This document shows positions 24,700-36,523 of a stretch of DNA of 64,000 nt, in pieces. The stretch covers positions 31,039,501-31,103,500 of the forward strand of contig NC_068557.1 in NCBI RefSeq assembly GCF_022201045.2, written 5' to 3'. Numbering within the stretch: the first letter of the stretch is position 1; each line of letters begins with the position of its first letter. A model generated the notes under the pieces. It searched no databases, was not told the DNA's origin, and saw only the letters and a list, made by a program, of their open reading frames with translations. The translations under genes were made by a program, and so were the position numbers. The stretch comes from Citrus sinensis. Lineage: Eukaryota > Streptophyta > Magnoliopsida > Sapindales > Rutaceae.

Positions 24700-26100
24700 T
24701 TAACGACTTGCTGGGTCAGTCTCGATCACATTCACTGGCGACAAATAAACCTGACTCTGTATCAGACTTTTACCGATCTTGAACCCAGGCACCACCGTAA
24801 AATTAACACGAACATCAACAGTAGAATCAACAATTTCGCAAGAAAATGCTGACTCATCATTCACATTCTCCATGTAAACTTCCGAAAATCTGCAATTTCT
24901 CGGCACCTGAAAGATAGAAACTGGTTGATCAAGTGAGAATGCCAAGCGATGCAGAAGCCAAACCCGTCTCGCCATCTCAGCAAAAGACGTGAAGAAAGCA
25001 GAATCTGGGCATTCTCCGGCGTTAATGAGCTTTCTCTGGTTCAAGTTGCCAAAAAGTGAACACTCCATTTTTGCATGTACAAGGTGAAGGTACTTGGAAC
25101 GCATGAATTGGGCAAAAGAAGAGCTTGGTTTCTGAGCAAGAAATTGCCTTACGTTTACTAATTGCAGCTTCTTGAACTCGTTCAAGTATTGGTCCCGAGA
25201 GTGCTTGTGAAAACACTGAGACTCATTTGGTGGCGAAAAATTCGGAAAGTTGAAACCTTCAAGCATTGTTTTGCAGACAAATGATTGGAAAACGAAGTAT
25301 CTATGGCTTGGTTTTGTAAAAATTGCTTCTGGTTCGATAACTTTAGCTGCTAAATCAAGATCCCAGTTTGCTGACTCCATTTCACGAACCAGCAACTTAA
25401 CAAAACTTGTCATAGATCTTAAAGAGAAATGAAGAAACTGAACAAAATGGCTTGTGCTAAGAGCTGAAAGCTGAACATTTTCCAAAATTGAAATAGGCCC
25501 ACTTGCGTTTAGCTTCTTTTCAAGACTCTTGTTAAACGCAATGGAATCATCAAGCTGTCTCTTGAGAGAACGAGCTTCAGATTCTTTCATCTCAGCTTCA
25601 CCTTCCAATTTCTTTATAGTGATTTCGTAAGTCTTCATCAAACTCTGCTGCTCTTGAATCTCTGCCAACATTATAGTCACTTGAGGTGAAAGATCAAGCT
25701 CTTTCTTTAGGAAGCTTCTTTTCAGTTCAGATATAGCTTTCAACTCGTCAACCACAGCTTGGTCTGCAAGGTGAATGGCCTCACTATTGTATGGATTCTG
25801 AGCCATTTGTAGCTCCGCGTAAGCAGCTTTGATTGAAGTAACCCCAGCAAAAAGCTTTGCCACCAAAGCCTCCATCACTGCTCTTTGCCTCGCTCTTGGA
25901 TCCCCGTGAGTTTTACTTCCCTTGATGGAAAACAAATCATCATCATCTTGATCAAACTTGTTTTGTGAAGTGAGCATGCAAATTCCCATCCCATTATTCG
26001 AACCAATCTTTGTTGCAGTCCTCAAATTGATTACCTTCTGAAATGTCTTGGCTAGCTTGCTCTTGTTGCTCATTGCTGATTTGGGTTTCATTGTTTCCAT
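24700..26100 (-). CDS. DUF641 protein, GRAVITROPIC IN THE LIGHT 1 (GIL1)-like
   Basis: Uninterrupted 466-residue frame. The N-terminus (1-45) is basic (KSKLAKTFQKVINLRTATK). An acidic DQDDDD patch follows at 50-55. The DUF641 core covers about 70-200, with the family run RARQRAVMEALVAKLF and its Ala/Glu-rich helices, continuing into a predicted coiled coil (about 145-197, KTYEITIKKLEGEAEMKESE). The C-terminal half carries the family's conserved blocks, including the WLLHRLAFS and FKIGKSLIQSQVYL segments. GIL1 in Arabidopsis acts with phytochrome signalling to randomise hypocotyl growth direction; biochemical function is unknown and this homologue may have another role. Single-exon structure and length are normal for the family. 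Convergent with the TPS gene. Confidence 0.85.
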   Translation of the reverse strand: METMKPKSAMSNKSKLAKTFQKVINLRTATKIGSNNGMGICMLTSQNKFDQDDDDLFSIKGSKTHGDPRARQRAVMEALVAKLFAGVTSIKAAYAELQMAQNPYNSEAIHLADQAVVDELKAISELKRSFLKKELDLSPQVTIMLAEIQEQQSLMKTYEITIKKLEGEAEMKESEARSLKRQLDDSIAFNKSLEKKLNASGPISILENVQLSALSTSHFVQFLHFSLRSMTSFVKLLVREMESANWDLDLAAKVIEPEAIFTKPSHRYFVFQSFVCKTMLEGFNFPNFSPPNESQCFHKHSRDQYLNEFKKLQLVNVRQFLAQKPSSSFAQFMRSKYLHLVHAKMECSLFGNLNQRKLINAGECPDSAFFTSFAEMARRVWLLHRLAFSLDQPVSIFQVPRNCRFSEVYMENVNDESAFSCEIVDSTVDVRVNFTVVPGFKIGKSLIQSQVYLSPVNVIETDPASR

Positions 26101-29100
26101 TTGCCGATGATCAACCCAAAAAGGAAAAACAAATCACAAACTATTGTGAACCGAAGAGACTGTGACTCACTGAGTGAAATCAACAAAAGAAACTAAAAGA
26201 GAAAACTTAGCACAAGGGTTGTCACAAAAAGTGACTATGGTGTTTGTGAGACAAGAAAAGCAAAGCAAATCAACTTTGACTATCAGATTGGAGCCGAAGA
26301 TGGAGGTGGGGATAAATAGTTTTTTTTTTTTTTTTAATTTTAAAATAATACAATTAAAAATTGGGAAATAACACTTCGATCCCTGATTTTACCTATTATC
26401 ACAAAAAAGATGTATAATTTGTAACATAAAATTCTTTAGTTTATATATTTCGCACTAAAAGTTCGTTTATTAATAAAATCAACGATTTCATTGTATTAAT
26501 TTTGAAAATTTTGAATCTAAGTAAATCCTTGGATTCGTTAATATCGTACATATGTAACATTGAGATTGTTGATTTTATTAACAATTTTTCAAACAAAAAT
26601 CGGAATACCAAAGATCATCACTCACTCAAGAGGGACTCGAGTTAAAATCATATCAAAATTATGTCCTAAAATGTGAATTTTATAAAACAATGCACTTTTA
26701 TGTATTATTCAATTGGGAAAAAGAAAAAGGGTGGGAATTAAAGCGCGGGAAGAAAGAAAAAAAGAGGAGTGAACAGGGGAATTTAGGTGACTGAGGAATG
26801 AGGCTAAGTACAGTATAAATTAATCCTTGTGATTTTATTGGGGATTTCTTTCTTTTCAATAAGGAATAATGATTTAAAAATCTACATTACTGCAACTGCA
26901 ATTCAGAGGTACGTGATCATGATGACGACACGTGGGCCATGCTGGTGTCGGGCGATTGATGAATTGAGTTGATGTTGTCTGGACCCCACGTTCCAAAACT
27001 AGCCATTGACATGCCAGAAACATGGAGCTGCTTGAATGTTTGACTACGCGATACAAGGGTCCATGACGCATCATGGTCTGTAGCATTCATTAGCAATATG
27101 TTATGCGTATGAGGAATAATTTCTTGGGATTGGCGCTTCACAAACAACAATTAACAGAAAACACAAAAGAAAAATTAATAAGCTCTGAGTCGGTGTCTAA
27201 CCTGGCGGTCATGTAAAGCAACATGACAGGCGGTTGGAACTGGGCAGAAAATGGGAAAAGGTTGGTTGATTGGAGGCCTTGGTGTTCGTGGGACCACGGC
27301 TCAGATAATCTAACTGACTGTCACATCAACTCCTCACTGCCATCTGTGTCACTAGCCGTTATCTAATTTGGCATATTCTCTCCTCTACAAATAATACATT
27401 TTGTACTATAAAATTTTATTAATGCCTCCCTCCTTTGATTCTTTTCTAGTGCAACTTTACAGAAATTGTTGTACAAATTTATAATTAACATGCTTAGGAA
27501 CACAATTAAATTCATCTTCTGAAATTTAAAAAATATTTACAAAATAATTTTTCTCGATGAGTAATTAGACAAGTATTATCATCTTTTTATTTCGGTAATT
27601 TCTTATCATTGTAGAAGTTATATTGTCATATTGTGTGATTCGCGTGCCGTTCATATCTAAATAAAATTAGTTCATACCCAAATAAGATTAGTTCATTGTT
27701 TAGTAATTTAGTATTTTGAAAGAAATGGAATACGTGGATATTGAATAAAATATGGAAGTTTGTTTATAGAGGGAGCTGGCATTGAATTTTCGATCACGCC
27801 CAACAAAATTTTGTGCTTTATTACTGACAAAAAAAAATATTCAATTTTCAAACGTTCATCAGATGTGTGACCCCATGAGGCTCAACTCACCGCATTACTT
27901 GACTCCATTAAAAAAAAAAAAAAAAAAAAAGGTTAATTTTTATTGGAAAAAAAAAAAAAATCAATGCTGACTGCTTTACTAAACTCCAAAAGATAAGGAA
28001 TGAAGAAAATTTAAGAAAAAGACATGCACGGCCGAAAGAAGATGGTGACTAAAAACAACCTTTGATTCTCGTGTTGCAGGATTTGAGCATTGAGTATTGT
28101 CTGACCAGGGACGGAGCTATCAAATTTAGTTAAGAGGCGAAAACTTCAATTTATAAGATTTTTCAATTAAGTTCGTAGGGGCAGGAGCTTAAAATATTTT
28201 CAACTCTTATTGAGCATTTTAATTAAATTCATGGGGACAAGGACTTAAATACTAAATGATTTTTTTAAAAAAAAAAAAAGGCGGAGGCAGTTGCCCCCCA
28301 CTTCCTTACTATGTACTAACGTCGATTATAAAAAATAAAATGGGAATAAGATGAATTATAAAATTAGTTTATATCTAGTATGAAATTAATTTCCAGTTTG
28401 AAATGAAACTTCGTTTAGAAAAAAAAAAAAATGAAAAGAACACTCAAAGACTTGTGAGATAAGAAATAATTAATATCAATCATACTCCCACATTCATCTT
28501 TGTCATAATTGATATTAGAAATGTGGAATGATTGTGTAAGAGGTGTGTGCAATACCATACATGTATACACTGGGTTGCTTGAGAGATTAATTTATATGAT
28601 CCAAGCTTGGGACAATTAATAAAATTTTAGTGGACCAACTTGTTTCTGGACATGTGGGAAACAAATTATTTCACTTAATCATGGTTTTTATTTAGTTTAA
28701 AGTACCTCCAACAAGCTCAATAAATGTTTAACCTAATCCGAAATATCATGGTGACTTCAACATGTGTTTAAAGGGTGTCAATGGCTAGGGTTTATTTGTG
28801 GGGGGGAAAAAAAGTGGTACATCATTAGCAGACAGTAAGACACAAAGACAAGCTTGTATCATAAACGGTAATTTAAAGGAGGGGTCAAACCAAGCCTAAA
28901 AAGCGAGTTAATTATTGAAAATCAAGAGAAGTGACCCGCAAGCCAATCAATATGTAGAAAAATATTGAAACTATTTTGGTTGTATACCATCATGATGAAA
29001 ATTTTGTTTTGAAGTTAGGACAACTTTTGTTAATTAATATATTTAATACATATTCAAATTTTAAGCATTTTGTAAAGCAAAGCATGTAGAGATTAGCTCA

Positions 29101-29805
29101 TGTTATAATTACACTAATAGTAATTGATTTTTTTGACCACTCACGCAACTATAGGGTTGGATAATTAATGTGTTTATTGTCTTAGATCTTGTTTGGTACT
29201 GAGCAGTTGTAAGTTATATTGTTAAAATAGTAGGAAAATACTACATATTGTGGCTTGTAAGCTATATTGATTTGATTAACTACTTTTAATCATAAAACCT
29301 ATAATATCTTTATTATTTCTGTCGAAATTATTATTTATAAATCATATTTACTATACACTATTAATATTTATTTTATAATTACAACGTTTTTTTCACGACA
29401 ACTACAGCTTAAAAACTACAGTACTTAATACCAAATAGAGTCTTATTAGGCACTTGATCACGTATTATTTGAGATAACATGCACACTTATAAGAACATAT
29501 TAATATTTCACTACAAGATATCTCAAAATTAAGCTATATTTATTTATTTTAAAAAATAAAATTATTTAAAAATCACTTAGTTAAACCTTGAGGGCAATCA
29601 AATTGTATTTATTAATTTAGGTAAGCATTGAAATAATCGTTCATATAAAAAGTTTCCTGCCTCTTTTCTTTAGGCACGCAACATAAATATTATTGTTCAA
29701 ATGTCATTTTTCATAGAGATTTTGCCTTAAATGAATTCTCAATTACGATTATAAACATAATAAGATTTTTCAAAAAAAATCTCCTTCTTAATGATAATAA
29801 TAAGA

Positions 29806-29871
29806 TTAAGTAAACAAAAATGGAAAAGCAAAACAACATTAAGTTAACAAAAATGGAAAAGCAAAACAACT
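29806..29871. repeat. Tandem duplication, 2 x 33 bp
   Basis: Two adjacent units sharing 'acaaaaatggaaaagcaaaa' with one difference near their start (taaac against ttaac). Noncoding. Confidence 0.85.
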
Positions 29872-30652
29872 TGTTTGCAAAGAAAATGAAGACATATTCA
29901 AAGTAGCTTTTTTATTGTATAAGTTTGGGATAAAATTAAATGAACTTCTAAACCACACAATAATTATTTATCAAACATCTTAATGTTGTTTTCAACCACA
30001 ATACTAAATATGGTCAAAGCATATACACATCCAAATGAAGAAGTCGAATCAAGTTTAAATCAATATAAACATTTGGTATGCAGAAATGATTTTGGCTTGG
30101 AAATGAATTCTTGATACTTTCTTTCATCGTTCTACCTATAACCTAGTCACGTTATGATTCGCATTATTATTATCATCATCATCATCATCATTATTGTCAC
30201 CTGATATACAGTACTTGTCCTTGCCCTGATGGGAGAAGAAATGGAGAAATGCAAATCGCTCGATTGCACATATTTTCTTATTTCATACGGCAATTCAAAT
30301 GGAAGTGAAGCAATCTACAACACACCAACTCTTCTCATTCTCCATCCACGATGTGAAAGATAAATCTAAGATGAATATTGGGAAAAAGAGTCAAACCCTC
30401 TATGCTGTTTGACTAAACTAATTGAAATTTTCCTTGATATTTTAAAATTGATGTAAATCTCCGGAGTGTTAATTTTTTTGTTAATTTTACTATTTTATGC
30501 TTGATGGTTATTTGATATTGATAATATGAATACATTTAATTATTTAATTAATTGAATAATTTTTAATCATAATTAATTAAAAATTAAATAAAAATTGTGG
30601 GAAAACAAAGGAATTGTCATAATTTTTTAATTGATTCTAAAATTTTCTAGAA

Positions 30653-30703
30653 TACACACACACATACATACATACATACATACATACATACATACATACA
30701 TAC
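30653..30703. repeat. (CATA)n microsatellite
   Basis: About 50 bp of CA then CATA tetranucleotide repeats; likely polymorphic. Confidence 0.95.
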
Positions 30704-32065
30704 TTTTTTTTAGAATAAAAAGATGAAACAAATATCTATGCGTCATTTTCTAGTAAGGATATCCTCAATTTGTTAAAGCGATGATGCATACTAAGATATA
30801 AAAAAAATACAGATTTCAATACATTGGAAACTCTGTTTTTTTTCTTCTATTAGTGTATTGATCTTAGGAATAAGAATACCTTTAATTTAATTCCATTTAA
30901 TTGAAAAACTAAATCTAAAATTATTATAAGAAGTAAGAGAATTCTCATAATTTTCTAATTTTCTAATTAATTTTGGAAAAAATTTCAAAATTAATTGCAA
31001 AACTAAATGTAAAATAAATAGATATTATTTTTTAAAATCAGTATTTTTGTTTTTTTGTTTGTAAGTAACATCTCTACTTTATTAAAATGAGGATATCCTC
31101 ATTACATAATATTAAAACATTAGAGAGATTTCAATTATTTTAGTCAAACAGGAGTAGGGCTTTGTTATTTTTCTTTTTTTTTTTCCTTCTGCTAACATAT
31201 GTACGTCAACTTGTAAACTTAATATTCTTAGTAATTTAACGTTGAATTTTAGTAATTCACTACAAGCCCGTGTTTTGTGAACTAAAGATACCCATTTTAG
31301 AGCTTTGCATCTCAAAATTAATTGTTACAGAAGGAAGGAAAATATAGGCATTCATAATGTGCAAGAAGAGTGACATAGTCACTACTTTTTTTCTTTTTTT
31401 TCCCCACAAAGTTTCGAGCTCCTCATGAGGTGTAAATAGTGTACAATAAAATTTATCATCAAGAATCAGAGAGCCGGAGCCCAAATTTTTTAAAACAAAA
31501 GCACCTTCAGGCGGTCCCAGATGGATGGTCCATTTGCAAATAATAATACAAAACTTGCCCAAAAAGCTGAATGTGATTTGCAAAGGACCACTTTAAATTT
31601 CAGAGGATTTTTTATGTGCAATAATTTTTCGTACCACAAAGCAAAGATTTCAGGCGCCTTGTAGTTGGGGTCGGCTCATTCTCACATAGATATGGAAATC
31701 TAGCGGCTACTCATAAAGCTGCAGGTTCACAGTTCACACTGGTAAAGTGAAGCTAAAACAGTCAGAAGAATGAGATTTTTGTACTGTTAATTACAATTTA
31801 AACTAGGCAAGCAGGGAAAGTTGTGAATTGGTTTGGATTCTTTTAACTGCTTCCCAAATTGATCTCAAAGAGGAGAAATTTTACAATGTATTACAATAAA
31901 TTAATGCGTACATGAATATGTATAATTAAATTTAAAATAGTCACCACTTGTATTCTAGAATTTCAAAGGTATTTATTAAAGTCAATCTTTTCAGCTCATT
32001 CTAAAGAATAAAGCCAAAATTTTTACGAAGTTGTAACCGATTGAATTAGACCAAATTAGATTTGG

Positions 32066-32251
32066 AAGCGGCCAATCACAAGATGCCGCATCATTGCGAA
32101 ATCTACTAACGACTAAATCGAGGCCCATGGACGAAATATTACTTTTTCTTTCATAGAAATTAAGCGGCCAATCACAAGATGCCGCATCATTGCTAAATCT
32201 TCGTACGACTAAATCAAGGCCCATGGATGAAATATTATTATATTACCATCC
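32066..32251. repeat. Tandem duplication, 2 x 96 bp
   Basis: Two adjacent copies, starting at about 32068 and 32164, share GCGGCCAATCACAAGATGCC, 'gcatcattgc.aaatct', 'acgactaaatc.aggcccatgg' and 'gaaatatta'. Differences are few. Each unit holds CCAAT and GGCCCA words. I see no coding function. It lies about 500 bp beyond the SEC61 alpha stop codon. Confidence 0.85.
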
Positions 32252-32745
32252 GCCTATCACGACACGTCCTGTATTTTCAAATCATCACTGCGAAAACGAT
32301 ATCGAGAGCGGAACTCATCCAGCTTCTAATTCTCTGAGAAGGCAATTTAGGTCTCATCTTTATTGCACAACTAAAATTCTGCCATAATGGGGTAAATGAG
32401 GAGTATCAATCACATTGTCTATGGACTAAAAGATGCGAAATGACAAGACACTCGCACTGCGTTGCAATGGCTGCACGCGAATGTCACTGATAGCATAAGC
32501 AATTCACTAAAACAAGAATATATATTTTCAACAGAAATTCTTTCTATCTTCCTTGGCGTGTTGAACGTACAGAAACTTTCAAAAGAAAAAAGAAAGGCGG
32601 CTAAGCATTGGCCAAACTACAGACTGATCTGAATCTCTATTCATAGGTGTTAACAAGGTATGGCCTATGTTAAGTCTTTGAATTCTGCAACAATATTGCA
32701 CAATACTACTCACCAACTAATCTGAAACTCAAGATCATTGGTGTA
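32252..32745. other. 3' flank of the SEC61 alpha gene
   Basis: Contains the presumed 3'UTR of the minus-strand SEC61 alpha gene. No other feature recognised. Confidence 0.6.
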
Positions 32746-34987
32746 TTAAAAGCCAAAGAAGCCAAGTTCACTAGCTCTCTCCTTCTCAAACGTCTCAAAG
32801 TACTGATATATGATCGTAACTGCGAGCAATATCCCAGTTCCTGACCCAATTGCTCCCATGAAATCAGCCAGGACTGTTAATGCACCAATGCACACTCCGC
32901 CAAAGGCAGCAGCAGTTGGTATGTACCGGTTCAGTTCCTTTTGAAGATTTGAGTCTCTATGTCCAGGCATCACCATTTGTTGCTCCTGCAGAAACATCAA
33001 AGTCAAACAATATCCAAATAAACAAAATTATGAATTACCTTTATCAATTACTTGAAAAGAATTCATGATTTGCTCTAGGGTCAAATACCATTATGTATGA
33101 AAATTTAAAGACCATGCAGCTGAAGAAATTCAAAACATGTGTTCATCCATCAATAAATCTCCATATTCAGAATCTTTTGTCCTGTACGATTTTATGCACA
33201 GTTACCAATAGAAAAAGTTTCCATCCACAAGCATTTAACCATGATGAAGTGCTCGGATCCCAGCAAACAGTGACCAAAAGTAACAAAGAAGAGAAGACCA
33301 ATATACCTTAAGCTGCTTGGCCACATCCCGGGCAGAAGACCCTGAAACTTCAATCCAAGTTTTCGAGAAAAGAGCACAAGCAGTAAGCATAAAAACCAGG
33401 TAGAACAGAGCATGGAAAGGATTGGCTGCCATATCAGCCAAGCTGTAATAAAGATGAAGAAAAAGTAAGTACCAAAGACTTGATGCATGATGAACAAAAA
33501 GCATAAATACTTGGTGCATGATGGACAAAAAATATACTACATGAACAACCAAAAATAGAGTACGGAATGAAACAAGGATGTTGTGTCACCTTGCTGGTGC
33601 AGTGACATAATAAGCTAGGCCACCAACTGGAATAGAGTGGCCAGAATATTCAGATTCCTTCCACTTCCCTAACAGATTAACAAAGAAATTGCCACTGTAC
33701 TTCCTGTAGAGCAACTGTACAGAAAAAAAAAATGGTGGTTATCCACACTGGCAAAATTGCAGATAACTAGAAACATCAATTCTTACCCCGATCTAAAGAA
33801 ACTCATGTACCTGAGAGATGAAATACAGATTTGAGACAAGTGCAGATTGGAGAATGATAGGCATGTTGGATGTGTAGAATAGCTTAATTGGATAAGCACC
33901 CTGTTGCCCACGGGCATTTTTTGATCTCACGGGCAACACCACTTTGAAACCTTGAAAGTAGACAACAATAAGGAATACGAGGACTGTAGCAAGCAAATTA
34001 GTAATATTGGGAAGGTTTTGCCGATAGAAAGCCTCTCGAAGAGCCCCAACTTTGTTTTGCTTGGTTATCAGCAGATGAAACAGAGCAATAACAGCACCCT
34101 CGAATTCAGCTCCCCGGCCACTGTTTATGGTTGTGGGGCTAAAAGCTTTCCAAATAATGCTTTCACTGCATAGTCAATCCCCAAAAAAATAAAATAAATA
34201 AATAAATAAATATTTCCTAAGTCATAAACAATATCATAAGGGAGAATCCAACAAAATAAAATGTGTAGCCTACCAAATGTTAGTGGCTATGAAAAGGGAG
34301 ATCCCAGAGCCCAAGCCATATCCCTTCTGCAGAAGTTCATCCAGGCATATCACAATGATTCCAGCAAAGCAAAGTTGGAGGATTATGAGAATAGCATTCC
34401 CAGCACCAAGCTGGCTGACACTTCCATACATCCCCGACATCACGTAGGCAACAGCCTCACCGATAGCAATCAGGATGCCCAACAGCTTCTGTGCCCCATT
34501 TCTGCAAGAAAAGTGGAAGAATTATAAGAAAAATATATACACATAAGTAATGGAACATAAAGAGTGAGTAAATATATACACAAAGCTCATGCCGCAAAAA
34601 GTCATTCATGAATCTTTCAAAAGTGCTCAACTAAAATACTTACAAGAGCGCACGATCCTCACGAACATTGTTATCCACCTCAATAATCTTGGACCCAGCC
34701 AAGAGTTGCATCACAAGTCCAGAAGTCACAATGGGGGTAATCCCAAGTTCCATCACAGTTCCCCGGTTTGATGCAAGAATAACACGCATCCAATAAAAGG
34801 GATCAGCACCGGTGGTGGAATGGATGCCATAAAGTGGAAGCTGACTGCATACCAGAAAGATGAAAAGCGAAATGACAGTGTAGATCACCTTCTCTCGGAA
34901 GGGAATTTTCCTGTCAGCTGACTGAACCTCCGGCAAAAATGGAAGAAATGGTCTCACCAAATGCAGCACTCTAAATCCTCCTCCCAT
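32746..34987 (-). CDS. SEC61A: Protein transport protein SEC61 subunit alpha (ER translocon)
   Basis: Coding exons on the minus strand: 34987-34644, 34501-34274, 34165-33811, 33714-33590, 33442-33307, 32985-32746. They join in frame to 475 residues, the standard length. SEC61 alpha is the ten-helix channel subunit through which signal-bearing proteins enter or insert into the ER membrane. Diagnostic runs are [20 protein letters not shown] at the N-terminus, [18 protein letters not shown] in the plug region, [26 protein letters not shown] and a C-terminal [21 protein letters not shown]. The start is the conserved MGGG; an apparent longer frame lacks an ATG. A noncoding first exon probably lies upstream and ends at a GTAAGT donor (35324), with its intron ending just before the ATG. 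Same strand as the neighbouring ERD2-type gene. Confidence 0.95.
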
Positions 34988-35478
34988 TTTCAAAAATCTT
35001 CACACCAACAATATTGTTAGGCAAGTAAATAATACAAATCAATGCCACATCCTCAGATAAAATTACTATTATTTAACACCTTTGAACAAATAACTAATAA
35101 ATTGATCCCATGAAAGCTAATCAATTTAACCGCCAATCTCGTTCTAACTAGCAGCAATCACTTACTAATTAATTATCGATTGAATCATTCACAAACAATA
35201 GCAGCGAATTTTCAAAACAACGTCGTTTTCAGAGATTCTAAGATATATAATCAGTACCACACATACGACGGGATCTAAAATCGAAAGTTAAACAAGTAAT
35301 GGGAATGAAAATCAGAGACTTACGAGCAGATCTGAATAGATCGACAAGCTTTGACTTTGATCAGAGGCTCGGAATCAGTGGCAACACCAACTCCAACGAT
35401 GCAAGATGGAGGATCGAGGGTTGAACGTTGAAATATTATAAAACCCTTGTTTTGAAGCAGTCTCACGATCTTAACGCT

Positions 35479-35486
35479 TTTAAATA
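35479..35486 (-). promoter_or_regulatory. TATA-like box of SEC61 alpha
   Basis: TATTTAAA on the minus strand, about 30 bp upstream of the probable transcript start near 35450 and about 155 bp before the noncoding exon's splice donor. Confidence 0.45.
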
Positions 35487-35565
35487 GGATTTTGCTTTAT
35501 ATTTGGCTCATATTTTTGCTAGGTGTCGTGCTTCTGCACGAAAATGGTTGCCACAACCCGATCTC

Positions 35566-35584
35566 CCAATGATCTGCAGCCACG
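35566..35584 (+). promoter_or_regulatory. ER stress response element (ERSE) upstream of SEC61 alpha
   Basis: CCAAT-N9-CCACG matches the ERSE consensus exactly: CCAAT at 35566-35570, nine bases, CCACG at 35580-35584. It overlaps a G-box core CACGTG at 35581-35586. It lies about 80 bp upstream of the TATA-like box of the minus-strand SEC61 alpha gene. ERSEs are bound by NF-Y plus bZIP28/bZIP60-type factors and can act in either orientation. SEC61 alpha is a known class of unfolded-protein-response target, so the position makes sense. Confidence 0.65.
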
Positions 35585-35586
35585 TG

Positions 35587-36523
35587 TCTGAATTGTTGGG
35601 CTAATAATCCTCCACTTTCACCACACCCATGCAATGCGAGTTCGTTGATTATTGCGTGGATTGTTTCGAAAAAGGCCAGAGAGTGATGCTAAAGCCTAAA
35701 AGCAACAACTACCAAGACGTACTACCCTTGAATGGCGAGGAAATAGGATAATTGTACTTGTGAATACTATTTTAGTTTTTTTTCCCCTCTCTTTTTCAAA
35801 GGCAACACAGTATTCGGTTTTTAATAAATAAAAAGAAAAAAAAACTAAGATATAATCAAAGTTGCTGAATTCTAAAAAATAAAGAAGATAACATTAAAAT
35901 GTCGATTGCGTCGAAACGACAGTTATTCGTTTGGCCCAAATAATCATCATCAACTCAAACCACAGTATAAAACTTGGGATTTTCCACTGTTGAGTAGTAC
36001 TTGGCCCGAAGAGAGGCAATCAAAAGTTAATAATCATACAACTATTTGCCTACACAATCTAAGCAAGGAAGCAGTTGTTGAAGAATCGACGCACATTGCA
36101 GGGAGCTAAATCTAAAACCAATACCAGCAATGGGTAGAATCTAATTCTGTATCTAAACTGAAGTGCTTCCGCCAAAATTGTCAAGGTTCCAAGTAAAACA
36201 AACTTTTACTTGCACATAAAAAAGCATTCAAAAATAGCGAATCAAGCTTTCTATATTGCAAACACTTGCACTTTGATTGTTTGTCACTATAAGTCCAACT
36301 ATGATGTTAGCCAGATCAATTTGTTGCCCTCCAAATAGCTTTTTTACAAGTGAGAAGTAATGGGAAGGCAAAAGAAAATTCGGAACTGTCACCTCTTGTA
36401 AACATGTGTATTTCATCTAAACAAAAGAGCGAGAACTATCAATCATGTCTACTCTTCCCTCAAACAACTATTGTTCACCAGTAGCCTCAACAAATTGAAA
36501 TTTTCGACGCATTCCAACTTGGC
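35587..36523. other. Spacer between ERD2-type and SEC61 alpha genes
   Basis: About 0.9 kb holding the distal SEC61 alpha promoter and the 3'UTR of the ERD2-type gene. The 67-codon frame at 35906-36109 has no motif. Confidence 0.6.

Larger units (their letters stand above)
26101..32065. other. Large intergenic region (about 6 kb), no gene recognised
   Basis: The promoter side of the GIL1-like gene, then AT-rich DNA. Low-complexity and repeat items include A-runs near 27910-27960, a 33-bp tandem duplication at 29806-29871 and a CATA microsatellite at 30653-30703. A degraded segment at 28107-28310 begins with AGGGACGGAGCT and ends near GGCGGAGGCAG, recalling hAT-type termini, but has no convincing TSD. 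A minus-strand frame at 31260-31583 is open for 107 codons, but I recognise nothing in it. Confidence 0.55.

Noticed and set aside
28107..28310. Possible hAT-like element (AGGGACGGAGCT...)
   Set aside because: Ends only loosely resemble a terminal repeat and no target-site duplication could be found.
31112..31583. Minus-strand frames of 67 and 107 codons
   Set aside because: No recognisable family, no splice sites joining them, and poly-A/T low complexity within; could be revisited with expression data.
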